Shown: one piece after another, positions 22,930 through 34,895 of the stretch
How positions within the stretch are numbered: position 1 is the stretch's first letter
How the letters are laid out: each line of letters begins with the position of its first letter
NCBI GenBank assembly: GCA_033961575.1
Contig: CM066733.1
Span: 133,784,421-133,848,420 of the forward strand
Source: Aselliscus stoliczkanus
Taxonomy: Eukaryota; Chordata; Mammalia; Chiroptera; Hipposideridae
Length of the DNA: 64,000 nt
Direction: 5' to 3'
Notes under the pieces: model-generated
What the model was told of the DNA's origin: nothing
Databases searched by the model: none
What the model saw: the letters and a program-made list of their open reading frames with translations, nothing else
Translations under genes and position numbers: made by a program

Positions 22930-24598
22930 GAGTGCAATGATTCCTTTGGGGGTGGTTTAAAACTTCTTTCTTGAGGATGATCTATTAGAGTGCGTCGGAT
23001 TAAAACTATTCATTGTTCAATAAGCCTTTTGTTGCTGACAGACTTAGATGGCTGACCTTAAATGACTGTAATGGAATAGTCTGGGTACTTTTTTTTCCCT
23101 CCCAACTAAAATTAAATCTTTCAGTCTTAAGGAGTTCACTTACTCTCTAGGAAAGTTAAGGTTTGTTTGTTTTAATGTGACAGGTTAATGCGATAATAAA
23201 AATGTCACTTTAAAAGGGAGCTGTCAATACATCTAACAGGCCAGCTGCACTAGGATGAAGGCGGGGCAGGCCCCTTCCACCAGCCCTGCAACCCGGAAAG
23301 TTGGATAAGCCAGTGCCATAGACACAGCAACGGCCCGGGGAGGAAATGACATGGCAGCCCCTTCCATGCTTGACCTACCTACCAAGTTAGGCTCTCCTTA
23401 CAGCCTTCCGATGGCTTCTTATCACCCTACAGAGGAGGCTCAGTTTTCTTAACTTTACTTCAATCTCAGTCATCACAGCACTCTGGAAATGCTCCCCTTA
23501 CTCTGCCCCTCCCCCATGCTTGTTTATTTTAACAAGACTACACTGTCTATGCTGTGCAAGGTACTGTGAAGGGGTCAAAGGGATCAGCACCAGCCCTTCA
23601 GTGAGTTTATAATCTGCAAGTGCCTGTGAGCTGCAGAAGTCCAAGGTCAAATGAAATATATGTAAATGCTCCAGGAGAGCACAGCACAAGGAGTGATTAA
23701 TTCTGATGGGAGGCTCAGGGGAGGCACTGCAGGGGCAACCACTTCACAGAAAGCCTGCGGGAATGGTAATATTTCAGGACCCAGAGACTGGGAAGGAAGG
23801 AGGGCCTGTTCTGGCGGCTCCGTGATTGCATAACACGGGCGCGTTTCTCACTGCCAGGATACCTGCGCCCCCACCTACGAATGGACACGCGCACACAACC
23901 ACCCACCGACTGAGGGAAGGCTTGTCATTCTGTCTAGCTGGTCTTCCTGCAGGAAGTTTACAAGCAGTGAAATACATTGCCCAGTCACTGTTTGGGGAAT
24001 TCTTTTCAGTGAAAACTTTTTTCTTACTTAGGAAGAGAGCTATTTCATTTCACTTGTGCCTGTACACATTCTAACTTACATTACTAAATCCATCCCCTTC
24101 CCTTTCATGTCACTAGGATGTGCCTCTCATCTATCTCCGCTGCAGCTAAGTGCCCTCCCATTTCACAGCCCCTTTCACTCAAAGGCAGCGGGTGTCTAAC
24201 AGCAAACCCTGGAGAGGAGGCAGCTTTGAACTCACACTGCTGACGCGGGAGAGACAAACAAGCAAAAACCAACCTACAGGAAAGGCTTCTAAATAATAGA
24301 AGAGTCTCCCAGGTAGCCCTCGGCCCAAGTGCTAAGTTGACAAAACATCACCATGGCCACCAGCAAGTACTCAGAGCCAGTGAGGAACACAAAATGTGTA
24401 TCTGCCAAAGGTATTAACAAAATGAATTCATTTCAAGGACAGGTCTGTATCTCTTAAATTGTCTGCATTTGTTTCTACATGTATATTAACAATCAGAAAC
24501 AGAAAGAGCTAAAGAACTGAAATTACAGTGAGTCGAGTTCAGCAGCAAGTGTGCCTGTACCTGGAGCATCTGCTGTTGGACTCAGTGCAACCTGCAGC
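22930..24598. other. Mostly unannotated intron, possible L2 at 23380-23500
   Basis: At 23390-23500, CCTTCCGATGGCTTCTTATC and later pyrimidine-rich text resemble an internal part of L2. The sequence 23540-23800 may be another piece of the unnamed old repeat. No exon recognised. Local CpG dinucleotides near 23320-23340 and 23830-23890 do not amount to a CpG island. Confidence 0.4.
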
Positions 24599-24604
24599 TA
24601 CATC

Positions 24605-24745
24605 AGCTCCGACACATCAGGTCAGCCAATGTTTGTTACACTCTATTGGTGCCAGGCCAAGGGGCATAAAAAGTCAGACACACACGGAGTCCCTGCCCTC
24701 AGAAAGCTTATGATCTAGTAGGAGAACAGAAAATCAAATAATCAT
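24605..24745 (+). repeat. Old mammal-wide interspersed repeat fragment
   Basis: CAATGTTTGTTACACTCTAT, GGAGTCCCTGCCCTCAGAAA and GCTTATGATCTAGTAGGAGA form a pattern common in many mammalian introns. Family name not assigned. Confidence 0.5.
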
Positions 24746-24949
24746 ACAAAACAAATAGAAATTGGGGCGTGATGATACCAAAATCCAGGGCATTTGGAAA
24801 AGTACAACAGAGAGAATGGATCAGTTGATGGAGCTCCCCTAAAGTGATGGGGTCTGAGGGAGGTGTAGAAAAAAGAGGAGATGTATATATTCCTAAGTGT
24901 GGCCTATCTATAGTTGGTACTGACCAGGCATTACGAATGGCCAGGTGTC

Positions 24950-25165
24950 CCTCCCACAGGGTGGGCTGTAGCTGGCTGGAATCGGGCCACCTGAGTCTGC
25001 ACTCGGCTATGCAGGGGACATGACTGGGAGCCCTGGGCCTGAATCCACACCCACTCCAATCCCAGCCTAATTCCTTCTCTATCAAATAACAATAGTCCTT
25101 GTCACAGAAAGTGAGCCTTAACACAGTGAGCCCTCAATGAACATTATCCATTATTAGTGAGTGGT
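24950..25165 (+). mobile_element. Probable MIR SINE
   Basis: GGCCTGAATCCACACCCACT, CCTTCTCTATCAAATAACAA and a tail AGTGAGCCCTCAATGAACAT with CATTATTA fit a diverged MIR. Confidence 0.55.
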
Positions 25166-25868
25166 GCACACCTTGTTCCCACCATAGAAAACTGTCAAAA
25201 ATGTATAGATGGGTTCCTACACTTTTCCTGTTTTATAAATTAGAGATACGAAATCCATAAAATGAGTTTTGTTCTTCTCAAAAGACATTTTTGCTGCCTT
25301 TATAAAATTGCTAAAGAACATCTTCAAGGAAAGCCATAGACCATCTGGAAACAACCAACATTTGCAATTGCTATTTTGGGGGTTTAAAGGGGACAGACCA
25401 GGGCAAATAACTGCAGCCAGATGAATATATATATCCTGGTTTGCTTCAAACAGTCCCTGATTATGTCAACTGTCCCATTGTAATTTCTAGTAAAGCCCCC
25501 TCTTCACTCTGTCACCCTGTGCAATGGGACAGTTCCTGTACCACTGTGCTGTCACCTTCCATGGGCAGAGTCAGCAGAGGGCCTGCAGCTGCCAAAAAAA
25601 ACAGTAAGAGCCCCCCTAGGTTGCTGCCACCCCATTAAACTTGGCCGTGGGGCTTTCACAAAATGAAGACCTCAGCCCTGGGTGCTCTTCAAATTACTTT
25701 CAGACATGAACTATGTTTTCATATCTCCCAGCCCAAGGTAATGGGGGAAACTGTATAAATGGCATGGATGAGACACAGATGGTTTCTGAACTCTAGCCCC
25801 TTAGTCTTCCCAGTGAAATGCATTTCACTGTGCTGGGAATCTTCACCTTTTCTTCTTTGGGGTCTCAG
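25166..25868. other. Unannotated intronic DNA
   Basis: No repeat, exon or RNA gene recognised. Confidence 0.35.
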
Positions 25869-25872
25869 TCGG

Positions 25873-25923
<51 letters not shown>
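25869..25923. repeat. (TC)n microsatellite
   Basis: About 25 near-perfect CT units; two overlapping Ser/Leu-rich frames arise only from it. Confidence 0.97.
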
Positions 25924-25931
<8 letters not shown>

Positions 25932-26838
25932 TCTTTTTACCTTGCCCCTCTTTTACCTTTAATCTTGATTTTCCTTTTTTGGAATCTACACCTTCTGCCA
26001 AGGGTTTATCTTTGCCCTATCATGTTTCACTGTTTACTTACCATTTCTCACTGAAAATATCCACGCTAGGGTCAAGTTTCTTTTACACATCAACAAGCCA
26101 GAGCTGGTTTTACAGCAGACCACATGCCCCTTCAGTCTTGGGCTAAAAGTTCCAAATGCTGTTTGGGAACTGGTTTAAACCAGGCAGCCAAATTTGAAAG
26201 GCTATGTTCTCCCCAGCCATTTCTAGTCCCATGTGATTTTCTTAAGAGAAGACTGAGACAATGAAAAAAAAGAAAGAAAAAAAAAATACCTGAAATTCAC
26301 CATCCATAATTCCACCATTATTAATCTAAATGAAATTTTTATTATGATTCCTGAAATAGATTTTTTTGTTGTTGTTAGCTTGCTTTTAGAAAAACTATTA
26401 CACAAATTATTTTCTTAAACTTTCCAGATCTTCCTTTGGGGCCTACTGTCATAAATAAACCAAACTTGTGAAAAGGAGCTTGAATGCTGAATAACAAAGG
26501 AGCAATTTTCTGCCATTTATTTACATGTTATCACTCTGAACAAGAACTATATTTTTTACTTTTTTAGAAATGAGAGTTAAATGGAAATGGTGAATGTTTT
26601 TCACTTCTGGAGCCACTATTTACTTTCTCATGTTGAATTTCAATAACTTTCATCACATCCCATTTATCATATATGCACTTGCTTTCCTATCAATAAGGCT
26701 GTTCTGGTTAGAGCTAAATGGACTATCAATTTGACCCAAGCAATGTGACCCTCTTTACTAAATTTATGAAATAATAAAACCATATCCAGGTAAGTGATAA
26801 AAATTTAAATGTTGCCAACTCTCAAAAATACAGTACAG
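25924..26838. other. Unannotated intronic DNA
   Basis: AT-rich. No repeat family or exon recognised. Confidence 0.35.
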
Positions 26839-26943
26839 GGGCCGGCCGAGCGGCGCGGTGGTTAAGCAGTGGCTTGGGAAGCCAGCGGCTCCGGTTTGGG
26901 TCCCACATATGAGGGCAAGAGACACTGCCCTCAAAAAAAAAAA
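26839..26943 (+). mobile_element. Short-form tRNA-derived SINE
   Basis: Head GGGCCGGCCGAGCGGCGCGG, A-box-like GGTGGTTAAGC, arm TGGCTTGGGAAGCCAGCGGC, B-box-like GGTTTGGGTCCC, ATATGAGGGC and A-tail. Perfect 15-bp target duplication at 26824-26838 and 26944-26958 implies a recent insertion. Confidence 0.95.
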
Positions 26944-26974
26944 AAAAATACAGTACAGTCCTCAGTATGAAAGA

Positions 26975-27008
26975 AATACATACACACACATACATACATA
27001 CACACACC
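26975..27008. repeat. (CATA)n microsatellite
   Basis: Mixed CACA/CATA units between AAGAAATACA and CCCATATGG. Confidence 0.9.
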
Positions 27009-28362
27009 CATATGGGATGGGCACAAAACTACAATTATTCTATATATAACATTCATAATCACTTATAATTGAGAACTTTATATCTGGGGAAGCCTGAATA
27101 CAACGTTCATAACTTGCTGAATCAAGAGACTAAATTTCTGTGTTCAAATGTCTACAAAAAACCTACAATGAACATCATACTTAATAGTGAGAAACTAAGT
27201 TTTCCCACTAAGATCAAGAATAGGGCAAGAATGGTCCCCTCTTATTGCTCCTTTTCAGCATTGTACTAGAAGTCCTAGTTAATGCAATTAGACAAGAAAA
27301 GGAAATAAAAGATATACTGATTGGCAAGGAAGAAATAAGACTGTCTTTATTCACAAATGACACAACTGTTTACACAGAAAACCTGAAAGAATTTACCAGA
27401 AACTCCTAGAACCTACAAATGAATACAGCAAGATTGTAGGATTCACGATTAATGTACAAAAGTCAACTATTTTCCAATATGCCGGCAATGAACAAGTGGA
27501 ATTTGAAATAAAAAAAACCCACAATACCATTTATATTAGTACTCCCCCAAAATGAAATATTTAGGTATAAATCTAACAAAATTGTACAAATTTGTATGAA
27601 AAAAACTATAAAACTTGGTAAAAATCAATAAAGAATTAAATAAATAGATACTCCATATTCATGGATAGGAAGACTCAATATTGTTAAGATGTCAATTCTT
27701 CCCAAATTGATGTACAGATTCAGTGCAATCCCAATCGAAATCCTGGCAAGTTATTTTGTGGACATGGACAAACCGGCTGTAAAGTTTATATAGAGAGGCA
27801 AAGACCCAGGACATTGAAGGAAACACACAACACTGAAGCAGAACAAAGTTGAGGACTGACATTGCTTGATTTCAAGACTTACTACATAAAGCTACCATAA
27901 TTAAGACAGTGTGGTACTGGTGAAAGAACAGACAAATAGATCAATGGAACAAAACACAGAACCCAGAAATAGAACCACATAAATATAGTGAACTGCTCTT
28001 TGACAAAGGAGCAATGGCAATACAATGGAGCCAAGATAGTCTTTTCAATGAATGGTGCTGAAACAACCAAATATCCATGTGCAAAAAAAAAAAAGAAAAA
28101 AAAGAATCAGACATGGACCTTAAACCCTTAAAAGTGGATCTTAGACCTAAATATAAAAAACAAAAACATCCAACTCCGAGAATATCCTCTCCTAGGACCA
28201 TACCTAGATGACTTTGGGTATGGCAATGACATTTTACATACAACACCAATGGCAAAAATCCATAATAGAATTAATTGTTAAGCTGGACATCATTAAAATT
28301 AGAAACTTCTGCTCTACAAAAGACACTGTTAAAAGAATGAAAAGCAAGCCAAAGACTGGAAG

Positions 28363-28364
28363 GA

Positions 28365-28414
<50 letters not shown>

Positions 28415-28813
28415 TTTTTTAAAGATTTTATTGGGGAATTGGGGGAGGGGAACAGACAAGTTGCTGTCCTTTTGGTTTTTCAGTATAGTTGCGGAGGACG
28501 TTGCTTCATTGGTCCATATTGGTATTGTCATTGCGCTCAGTTGCCAGCCTCTGGACGGCTCCTCATCACGGCTATTGGCAGCTCACGCTGGCTGCTGGCT
28601 GCTCACACTGGCTGCCGGCCGCTCACTGTAGCCTACGGCAGCCCACTGCAGCAGGGGCTGCAGCCTACACCATCGCCGGGGCTCACAGCCCAGCTCCAGG
28701 TGGAGCTGTTGTTAGCTGTAGAGGGCAGTGTCACTGGCCCTCATATGTGGGATCCGAACCGGGGCAGCTGGCATCCCAAGCCAGCCCTTAACCAGTGAGC
28801 CACTCGGCTGGCC
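28363..28813 (-). mobile_element. Long-form tRNA-derived SINE, antisense, within L1
   Basis: Plus strand: AAAGATTTTATTGGGGAATT, GGGGGAGGGGAACAGACAAG, a GC-rich CTGGCTGC-type body, and the reversed head GAGCCACTCGGCTGGCC. Short target duplication CTGGAAG at 28356-28362 and 28814-28820. A plus-strand frame of 196 codons (28208-28798) crosses it. Confidence 0.9.
28369..28414. repeat. (AT)n microsatellite in a SINE tail
   Basis: About 20 AT units with one ACAT interruption, between the A-run after the left target duplication and the SINE body. It probably grew in the A-tail. Confidence 0.95.
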
Positions 28814-29887
28814 CTGGAAGAAAATATTTTCAAAAGACACATGTGATAAAGGATTGTCACCCAAAATATACAAAGAACACTTAAAGTCAAAACTAAGAAA
28901 ACAAGCAGCCACATCTAAAAATGGGCAAAAGATCTGAACAGAGACCTCCCTAACTAAGATATTCAGATGGCAAGTAACAATATGAACAGATGAGCTCAAC
29001 ATCTTATGTAATCAGGGAATTACAAATTAAGACAACATTACACACTCACTAGAATGGTTAAAATCCAAAACACTGATACCAAATACTGAACAGAATGCAG
29101 AGTAACAGGAACTCTCATTCAATGATGGCAGGGATGCAAAATGATATAGCCACTCTGGAAGAAGACTGACAGTTTCATAGAAAACTAAAGATGCTCTTAT
29201 CATATGATCCAGCAATCATGTTCCTTGGTATTTACCCAAGAGTTGAAAACCTATGTCCCCACAAAAACCTGTAGACAGATTTACAGCATCTTTATCATAA
29301 TTGCCAACTAGGAAGCATCCAAAATGTCCTTCAATTGGTGAATGGATATACTGTGGTAACTCCAGACAATGGAATACTATTCAGCACTAAAAAGAAATGA
29401 GTTATCAAGCCATGAAAAGACATGGGGGTGAGGGGGAGCGAGCACCGAGGGGCTTAAATGTAAATAACTAAGTGAAAGAAGCCAATAAGAAGAGGCTACA
29501 TACTGTATGATTCCAACTATATGACAATTCTGGAAAAGGCAATTTATGGAGACAGTAAAAGAGTCAGCAGTTGCCAGGAATTAGGAAGGAGAGAGGGATG
29601 AATAGGCAGAGCAGAGGATTTTTAGAGCACTGAAACTACTCTGTATGATACTATAATGGTGGATACATGTCAATATACATTTCTCAAACCCCACAGAATG
29701 TACAACATCAAGAATGATCTCCAATGTAAATGATGGGCTTTAGTGATGCAGGTTTAGCGATTGTAACAAATGTACCACTCCCTTCAGAGATTTTTAGTCT
29801 GGGGAAGGCTGTACTTGTGTGGGAGCAGGGAGTGTATGGGAAATCTCTGTACCTTCTGCTCCATTTTTCTGTGAATCTAAAACTGCT

Positions 29888-30392
29888 TGTGTTCACAGAG
29901 CTGACTCCATCTTGAAAAGCTGACTCCATCTTGAAAAGCTGACTCCATCTTGAAGCTAATCCACCATCTTATTGGAACAGGGAATCCTTGACTCCCTCAC
30001 CTTCCCAAAGTGGACTCGAGAATGTTTACAGAGGCTCTGGGCTAATCACAAAATTCCCATTAATCCTTCCTCCCGGGCAAGGTGCCCTTGATGTTATCTA
30101 TCTCTTAGCTCACCTTGGCATCAGAGCCTCCTGGGATCTTTGTTCCTTCTGACCACCCACACATTCCTTTCCTAGCACATAGGTTCATTTCTAAGGGGGA
30201 TACAAGCAGGTGGTCTCGGAGGTGAAAGATGTAGAGATCTGACCACCCTGCAGCCCAGGACTGCATTTCTGTACTTAAGCTTCCCTATTAAACACATTAA
30301 TCAATAAGCTGTACTTGTCTGCCTCATTGTTTGGTGTCTCTGTTCCTTCAGCATTTGGGGGACCACTTCATATATGACTTTTTGATGGAACA
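29888..30392 (+). mobile_element. Endogenous retrovirus solo LTR, 505 bp
   Basis: Begins TGTGTTCACAG and ends TGATGGAACA (TG...CA rule), flanked by the 5-bp duplication CTGCT at 29883-29887 and 30393-30397. Removing it restores the L1 3' end without a gap, so the boundaries are well supported. The left part has three tandem copies of a unit of about 19 bp (AGCTGACTCCATCTTGAAA) at about 29899-29956, resembling U3 repeats. ATTAAA at about 30288 is a candidate polyadenylation signal, followed by TGTTTGGTGTCTCTG. No viral genes are present. Confidence 0.85.
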
Positions 30393-30439
30393 CTGCTCTA
30401 AAAATAAAGTCTATTAACAACAACAACAAAAAGAGCCCT

Positions 30440-30910
30440 GGGCCGGCCGAGTAGTGTGTTGGTTAAGAGTTGGCTTGGGACACCAGCTCTGAGCAGCAGG
30501 GCCTTGGTTCAGACCCCACATGAGAGCCAGTGATGCTGCGTCCTCTACAGCTAAGATGGTGAACAACAGCTCAATGTGGAGATGGGCTGCCAGGAATCCC
30601 TGGCGATGGCGTAGGCTGCAGAGGGGCTGCAGTGGGCTGCCGTAAGCTGCCATGAGTGGCTGACAGCTGGCGTGAGTGGCCAGCCGCTGGTGTGAGCTGC
30701 CAAGAGCAGCCTTGAGCGGCCGTCCAGTGGCCAGTGACTGATCTGCCTCACCCGGGAAGAGAGCAAAAATCACAATACCAACATGGGCCAGTGAAACGAC
30801 GTCCTCTACAACTAGAGTGAAGAACAAAAGGACAGCAACTTGTCTGTTCCCCTTTCCCAATTCCCTAACACTGTTCTCCTCCCCCAATTCCCCAATTTTA
30901 AAAAAACAAA
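30440..30910 (+). mobile_element. Long-form tRNA-derived SINE next to the L1 tail
   Basis: Head GGGCCGGCCGAGTAGTGTGT, TTGGTTAAGAG, GC-rich TGCCATGAGTGGC-type body, AACGACGTCCTCTACAACTA and a tail with duplicated CCCAATTCC segments. It sits directly after the AAC-rich L1 tail; I could not define a clear target duplication. An antisense frame of 168 codons (30414-30920) runs through it. Confidence 0.88.
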
Positions 30911-31213
30911 ACCTGAACACCCCTCCCTATAATAAAAGGCTATGTTCATGGTGTTAGGTGTTTTAAAAGAAGATTTCTTTGGCAGAAGCTCCAGAGCTCT
31001 AGGAGACATCCTAAGATTGTGCTGGAAGTAGAAGCTAGTCCAAGCCACCACAATATGGAATCAGGCAGCTCCACTCCAATAGCAGAAAGCAGGTACTTTC
31101 GAGCCCGTCTGCCTCAATGTGGCATCCACACCCTCCCTGCACAACTCTTACCAGCCCCACGCCTGGAAGTCCTGGTTAGAGGAAACATAGCTGCAAAGCC
31201 CAGTCCTTTAAAG

Positions 31214-31920
31214 AATGGTTCTTGGAGAGGTTGTGGAGAAAAAGGAACCCTCATACACTGCTGGTGGGTATGTAAATTGGTGCAGCCACTATGGAAAACA
31301 ATATGGAGGTTCCAGAAAAAATAAAAAATAGAATTACCATACAATTCAGCAATTCCTCTTCTGGGTGTCTACCCCCAAAAATCTGAAAACATTTATCTGT
31401 AAAGATATATGTACCTCTATGTTCTTTGCAGCATTATTTATGGTAGACAAGACATGGAAATAACCATAGTATCCTTTGATAGATGACTGGATAAAAAAGA
31501 TGTGGTACATACACACAATGGAATATTACTCTGCCATAAAGATGAAATACTGCCATTTGCAACAACATGGATGGATCTTGAGATTATCAAGGTAAAGAAG
31601 TCAGACAGAAAAAGTTGAGAATCATATGACTTCACTCATATGTGGGACATAAAACTGAAAGCAACAAAGGAACAAGATAAACAAACAAACAAAAACTCCT
31701 AAACACAGACAACAGTTTAGTGGTTACCAGAGGGTAAGGGGAGAGGGGGGATGGTAGAAGAGGAAAAGGGATCAAAAACACAGTTAAGGAAGGAGAACTG
31801 ACTCTGGGTGGTGAACGAACAATGCAATACATAGATGATGTATTATACAATTTTACACTTGGACCCTATATAATTTTACTAACCAATGTCACCTGAATAA
31901 ATTTAATAAAGATAAAAGAG
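31214..31920 (+). mobile_element. L1 3' end fragment
   Basis: GAACCCTCATACACTGCTGG, TGGGTATGTAAATTGGTGCA, TGGAATATTACTCTGCCATA, TTGCAACAACATGGATGGAT and the terminal CACCTGAATAAATTTAATAA show an L1 3' region, 5'-truncated. Not the same terminal type as the L1 ending at 30425. Confidence 0.9.
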
Positions 31921-31944
31921 AAAAATATTTAAATCAACAAAAAA

Positions 31945-32115
31945 AAGAATGATTCACAGCCTTGGCTGCACAACGTGATCACCTAGGAGCTTGGAAAAAC
32001 ACCAAGTCTGAGAACTCATTCCAGGAATCCTGATTAGTGGGATGGGAATGGTGTGGACATCAGGAATTTTAAAATCAGGTGAGTCTAATTTTCAATAAGG
32101 CTGATGACCACCAAT
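31945..32115 (+). mobile_element. MER5-like hAT-Charlie non-autonomous element
   Basis: GATTCACAGCCTTGGCTGCA, ATCACCTAGGAGCTTGG, ATCCTGATTAGTGGGATGGG and an AATCAGGTGAGTCTAATTTT end follow the MER5 pattern. Confidence 0.75.
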
Positions 32116-34730
32116 TTGGAAGCTGATTTAAGGGTGTGTACATACCCATCAACTATGCAACTTGCTAAGAAGCAAAGCACAGGCTGCTTATGTCAGCATT
32201 CTGACCCATTATTGTGCCCCTTAGAAATTTTGGCAACAAATGTTCATTTGCATACTAATAGAAATAAATGGCTTTTTTAAAGAAGACCAGTGTAAGCTGT
32301 ATTTGGATGGAACTCCATTTTTCCTGTTCAGAACGCTGACAGGGCAGCAGCTGGCATACCCTTGGCAGTTATTAAATATTTTATTTTTCGAGGAATTTAA
32401 TTGGAGCTTTTGCCATCTGTTATGTATCCTGCTTAGAAAAATCCCTTATAAATTGGTTGAATAGATGACTACTTGCCCTTTTTCCTATATTGCATTATTA
32501 AAAATGGGATAAACATAGTTATAGTCATGTATTTCACCAATACCCAAATTTGGGGGAGGAAAACTCGATTCTTTGCATTTTTCATCTTCCGACCCCAAAC
32601 ACAGGGAGCACACTTTTCAATAATGAAATAAATAACTCTGATGTGACCTAGAAAAGAGGTTTTTATTTGAGCACACAAAGTGTTAAATTAAAGGCCAGCC
32701 GTTTCTCTGCCTTTGATTGCTGTGGAAAGGGAGGGGGGATGCTGGCAACTCTCCCCCTGAAAGGCTCTTTCTCCCCACTTCTCTGAGCTGGGGGTACAGG
32801 AATGCTATGACTACTCCAAGCACACTTAGAATCCTGACCATGAAAATCACAAAACCCTATTCACAAGATGGATTTGGGAAATAGAATCACTTTATTCATG
32901 AGCTGGGCTCTTGCCATGGCCTCCGGCTCGGTTTTTCTGCAGGAGACTTTCTATTGCTTGTTTGCTCAATGCTGTCCAGCCACACACAAGGAAAAAAGCG
33001 CACATGCGCACGCACACACACACGCACACGCACGTGCGTGAAAGAGTTCCTGTCTCTGTGTGCCATTTTGCAATGATATTTTCAATCAAGGCATGCATTC
33101 TCGGTCCTTGTGTTCAGCAAGTAATTTAATCTAGATAATTTCAAGGCTTGTCATCCAGTGATTTCTTAGTCACATTCCAAGTTAACTTAAAATCAGGTTC
33201 ATCTCTCAAGTTCCTTCTGGCTCAGACCCAGGTTGATTCTGCTAATGGGACTTGAGTGTGTCAAGGATCAGCTGGCTACTGTGGGGAGCACAGCCTGGAG
33301 TAGGGAAGGGGGAAGCGGAGCAACAAGTGGAGATGCGCCTGCATAATGCCGTGGGATGAGGACATTTGAACTAGGGAGGTGGCAGTGATGGTGGAGATAC
33401 AGAAATAGGCTCCAGACACATTTAGGAGGATCATTAGATACTTAAAATGATTAGTATCTAAATTCTTCACTTCCCCAATAGAATAAATAACTTCCTGCTG
33501 TAAATACAGCAGGTTTGTGGCCTAACATTTAACTTAATAAGGCTTCCCTAGGCGGGAAAAACTAGGCAAAAGGGAATCAATACAAAAATGTAAAATGTTG
33601 AATGGGCACAAAAACACAAATATGTCCATTTTTAGGTCTGTGAAAATAACAAACATAGAAGATAACCAAAACTATAATATATCTAACTATGAGCTATTAG
33701 TTACAATACCAGTATATTATAAGATAGAGATCTAGGAGTTTCCAAGAGATCTAGAGATTTGGCCCCATGGCCTCCTCAGAATAAAATGACTTGCAAAGCA
33801 CTGAACATCACAGACAGAATGCGGATATAAAAATAAAAGTGGTATGCACTCTAATAGCGATCCTAATAGAAAGCTGTGGCCTGTACAGAGAAACCTGTAC
33901 AGGGTTCTAATCCCCAAGAAAGGGAGGAAAAAAACATTTCTATTTAAGAGGAAACACAAAATAAATAATCTGAGCGTGCACAATATTCTTTCTTTTTTGA
34001 AACAACAAAAATGAAGATTAGAAGAATTTGCGGAAATCACGCAGCTGTCTATCCCTACCTCGTACCCTTCGGTACTCTCCGAGGCCTTGATGTGAGCACC
34101 CTCTGTGGCTGATGCTCAAGGATGGTCAGCTTGCTAAATAGATGTAGCTGGAAGAACTACACTTCACTGTTGGAATACTCAAGTTCTTTTTAAAAGTTCT
34201 TCTTTAATAAGTGCAAAAATCTGTCTCTCTTTAATATCTCTACTCATTTTTTTCTACTTTTCCTTTCCTCTGAAGCGACACTGAAAAAACATCCCCAAAT
34301 TCCTCTTCCTCCAAAAGCCTTCAGACATTTAAGAATAACTATCTTGGCATCCCTGACATTTCTTCTCCAAGTTACAAAATCCTGGCCCCTTCTTATCGCC
34401 CCAGGATCTCCAGTTCTGTTAACATGCTTGCTCTGGCCAAAGAATGTAGGGGAGCCAAGGATAAATAAAAGGGCTTTCTGGGGTGAAATGAGGTAAAGCT
34501 ACTTTTCAAAGTGTAACTCCTAATGGACTTGACAGAACTGACTAACCATCAAGATGGTACATGCTGAAAATGTACGATAAAGACTGAGAAAGAGTGCGCC
34601 TGGTGAGCTACGGTGAGCTATTAAACAGGTCATTAGTGTCTTTCGTAAGATTAGCAGATGAAAAACAATGAATTCAAGAGTAAGTGAGAGGGTGTGAAGT
34701 AAAAACAGTAGGTGTAGATCAATGTTCTCA
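32116..34730. other. Unannotated intron with a (CA)n patch at 33010-33035
   Basis: No exon or repeat family recognised in 2.6 kb apart from a short imperfect CACACA/CACGCA tract at about 33010-33035. This is one of the longer stretches free of obvious young repeats. Confidence 0.4.
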
Positions 34731-34734
34731 ATTT

Positions 34735-34895
34735 TAACAGGTACGTGAATCACCAGGGGATCTTGATAAAACACAGATTCTGATCCAGTTGTGGGAGGAG
34801 GGGGTAATGAGACAATGAGACTGCATCTCATAAGCACCCAGGTGATGTCCATGCTGCTGGTACATGGACCACGCTGGGAAGCAACAGCCACAGTG
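34735..34895 (+). mobile_element. MER5-like hAT-Charlie element
   Basis: TTCTCAATTTTAACAGGTAC, GTGAATCACCAGGGGATCTT, CACAGATTCTGATCCAGTTG, AAGCACCCAGGTGATGTCCA and TGCTGGTACATGGACCACGC match a MER5-type element, with both ends present but mutated. Confidence 0.75.

Larger units (their letters stand above)
27145..30425 (+). mobile_element. 5'-truncated L1 (ORF2 3' end and 3' UTR) with two later insertions
   Basis: ORF2 remnants begin with CTACAATGAACATCATACTT and continue through TGCAATTAGACAAGAAAAGG and CTCCATATTCATGGATAGGA. The 3' UTR includes TACTATTCAGCACTAAAAAG and ends with CTGTGAATCTAAAACTGCT, which resumes after the LTR as CTAAAAATAAAGTCTATTAA. Stops and frame breaks throughout. A long SINE (28363-28813) and an LTR (29888-30392) lie inside it. 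Confidence 0.9.

Noticed and set aside
23230..23900. CpG island or promoter
   Set aside because: A few CpG sites and GC-rich patches, but no sustained GC content and no first-exon coding match for MAP3K5.
27145..28360. Active L1 reverse-transcriptase gene
   Set aside because: Only the C-terminal third is present, with stops and frameshifts, and it is 5'-truncated.
28208..28798. 196-codon plus-strand frame, the longest in the window
   Set aside because: Rejected as a gene: it begins in L1 remnants and an (AT)n repeat that gives alternating Ile-Tyr, and ends in an antisense SINE. Kept only as a repeat-derived frame in the findings.
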